Assembly (NCBI RefSeq): GCF_011742145.1
Contig: NZ_JAAQQU010000105.1
Coordinates: 585,592 to 649,591 of the forward strand
Source: Flavobacterium sp. J49
Lineage (GTDB): Bacteria; Bacteroidota; Bacteroidia; Flavobacteriales; Flavobacteriaceae
Direction: 5' to 3'
Length of the DNA stretch: 64,000 bases
Shown: positions 63,266-64,000 of the stretch, piece after piece
How positions within the stretch are numbered: position 1 is the stretch's first letter
How the letters are laid out: each line of letters opens with the position of its first letter
Program-made: the position numbers and the translations under genes
Notes under the pieces: model-generated
Told to the model about the DNA's origin: nothing
Databases searched by the model: none
What the model saw: the letters and a program-made list of their open reading frames with translations, nothing else

Positions 63266-64000
63266 ATGAAAATAAAGAATATTGTCATCGCCATTTTAGT
63301 CATTGCTCTTGGAGGAATGATTGCCTACCGAATCACCAAAAACAAAGCCGAAAACGAAAAAGGAAACGACAAAAACGGCAAAAAACCACCTATTGGTGTT
63401 AGTGCAATTGTCGTTGTACCTCAAGAATTTTCGAATACCATTTCGCTTTCGGGTTCGATTGAAGCCAATGAACAAATTGAAATTAGAAGCGAAGTTTCCG
63501 GAATTGTTGAGACGATTTCTTTTACAGAAGGCAGTGATGTCAGTAAAGGACAAGTCTTGTTCAAAGTAAATGACATAGAACTCAGAGCGCAATTGGCACA
63601 AGCCAAAACCAGAGAAAGTTTGGCCTCAGAAAACGAAAGAAGAGCTAAATTGCTTTTGCAAAAAGAAGCCATCAGCCAAGAAGAATATGACATAGCCAGC
63701 GCAGATTTTAGAACTGCCAAAGCGCAAACTCAATTGATACAAGCACAAATTGGCAAAACTACTGTCAGAGCACCATTCTCGGGAAAAATCGGCTTGCGAA
63801 GCATTTCTCCGGGAACTTATGTTACACCAACCACTTTGATTGCGAAATTAGTCAGCACCAATCCTTTAAAAATTACCTTTTCCATTCCTGAAAAATACGC
63901 TACCGAAATCAATAAAAACAGCCCAATCACTTTTACGGTACCGAATGTGGCCGACCAATTCACCGCCAAAATTTACGCCTTGGAACCTGCGATTGAAGCC
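63266..64000 (+). CDS. RND efflux periplasmic adaptor (HlyD/MFP family), partial
   Basis: The gene runs off the window after 245 codons, so only the N-terminal part is present. It begins MKIKNIVIAILVIALGG, an N-terminal membrane anchor. The biotinyl-lipoyl-like domain has SGSIEANEQIEIRSEVSGIV and GSDVSKGQVLFKVND, then the helical hairpin (AKTRESLASENERRAKLLLQ) and the second lipoyl half VRAPFSGKIGLRSISPGTYV. The usual neighbour, an RND pump of the AcrB type, would be downstream. A TAGCTTTG box (63219-63226) may be its -7 element. Confidence 0.9.
   Translation, partial: MKIKNIVIAILVIALGGMIAYRITKNKAENEKGNDKNGKKPPIGVSAIVVVPQEFSNTISLSGSIEANEQIEIRSEVSGIVETISFTEGSDVSKGQVLFKVNDIELRAQLAQAKTRESLASENERRAKLLLQKEAISQEEYDIASADFRTAKAQTQLIQAQIGKTTVRAPFSGKIGLRSISPGTYVTPTTLIAKLVSTNPLKITFSIPEKYATEINKNSPITFTVPNVADQFTAKIYALEPAIEA

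Overview
This window comes from a Bacteroidota chromosome, most likely Flavobacterium or a close relative. It is AT-rich. Several genes start with TTG or GTG. Where promoters can be read they follow the Bacteroidota pattern TTG-N18-21-TAnnTTTG. The gene order rpmB-rpmG-DUF4295-ftsY, a type IX secretion (Por secretion) C-terminal tail, Bacteroidota-only DUF families and a CarboxypepD_reg/TonB-plug module point the same way. I saw no rRNA, tRNA, CRISPR array, transposase, integrase or prophage gene.

Layout. 1-10 kb: a small membrane protein, a PlsC-like acyltransferase, a NUDIX hydrolase, DUF4268, DUF721, lipoproteins, a serine hydrolase, then the reverse-strand block ftsY / DUF4295 / L33 / L28 / cinA / Hpt / FAH hydrolase / DEDDh exonuclease / XRE regulator. 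10-20 kb: a secreted protein, a 2-oxoacid dehydrogenase E2, a glycosyltransferase divergent from an ABC-F ATPase plus methyltransferase, a secreted RCC1-repeat protein, a lipoprotein, a LolD-type ATPase and a PduO-type cobalamin adenosyltransferase. 20-30 kb: DUF2795, secA, a short AraC-type regulator, a very small lysine-rich protein, a GlcD-type oxidase, an Fsr-like MFS pump and meaB. 29.7-36 kb: a LuxR-type two-component pair, a MATE pump, an outer-membrane protein, a PPK2 kinase and a putative beta-propeller protein. 36-40 kb: an ECF sigma factor, a membrane protein with a TonB-plug-like tail, and a CarboxypepD_reg + plug + VWA protein, which look like one regulatory or surface module. 40-64 kb: a second ABC-F protein, an MFS transporter, small proteins, a single-lobe helicase-like protein, an NtrC-type regulator without a DNA-binding domain, panB, an RluA-type pseudouridine synthase, DUF5723, an aldehyde dehydrogenase, a 1319-residue hybrid histidine kinase, a zinc metallopeptidase, an HMG-CoA synthase family protein, YifB/ComM, a patatin, an M1 aminopeptidase, recG and the start of an RND adaptor cut by the window edge.

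Most genes are ordinary housekeeping genes. The more unusual signal lies between them. (1) Five copies (two on the minus strand) of a dispersed, apparently structured element of about 80-130 bp share two conserved blocks around a variable hairpin. One copy carries a second dispersed short repeat exactly in its hairpin loop, and that same short repeat is found translated in frame inside the glycosyltransferase. (2) Many places next to start or stop codons hold very short degenerate tandem arrays with a period of 7 or 8 nt. The sequence differs from place to place but the period does not. Two of the period-7 arrays lie inside coding regions, where gain or loss of one unit would shift the frame. 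Both can be tested by genome-wide counting.
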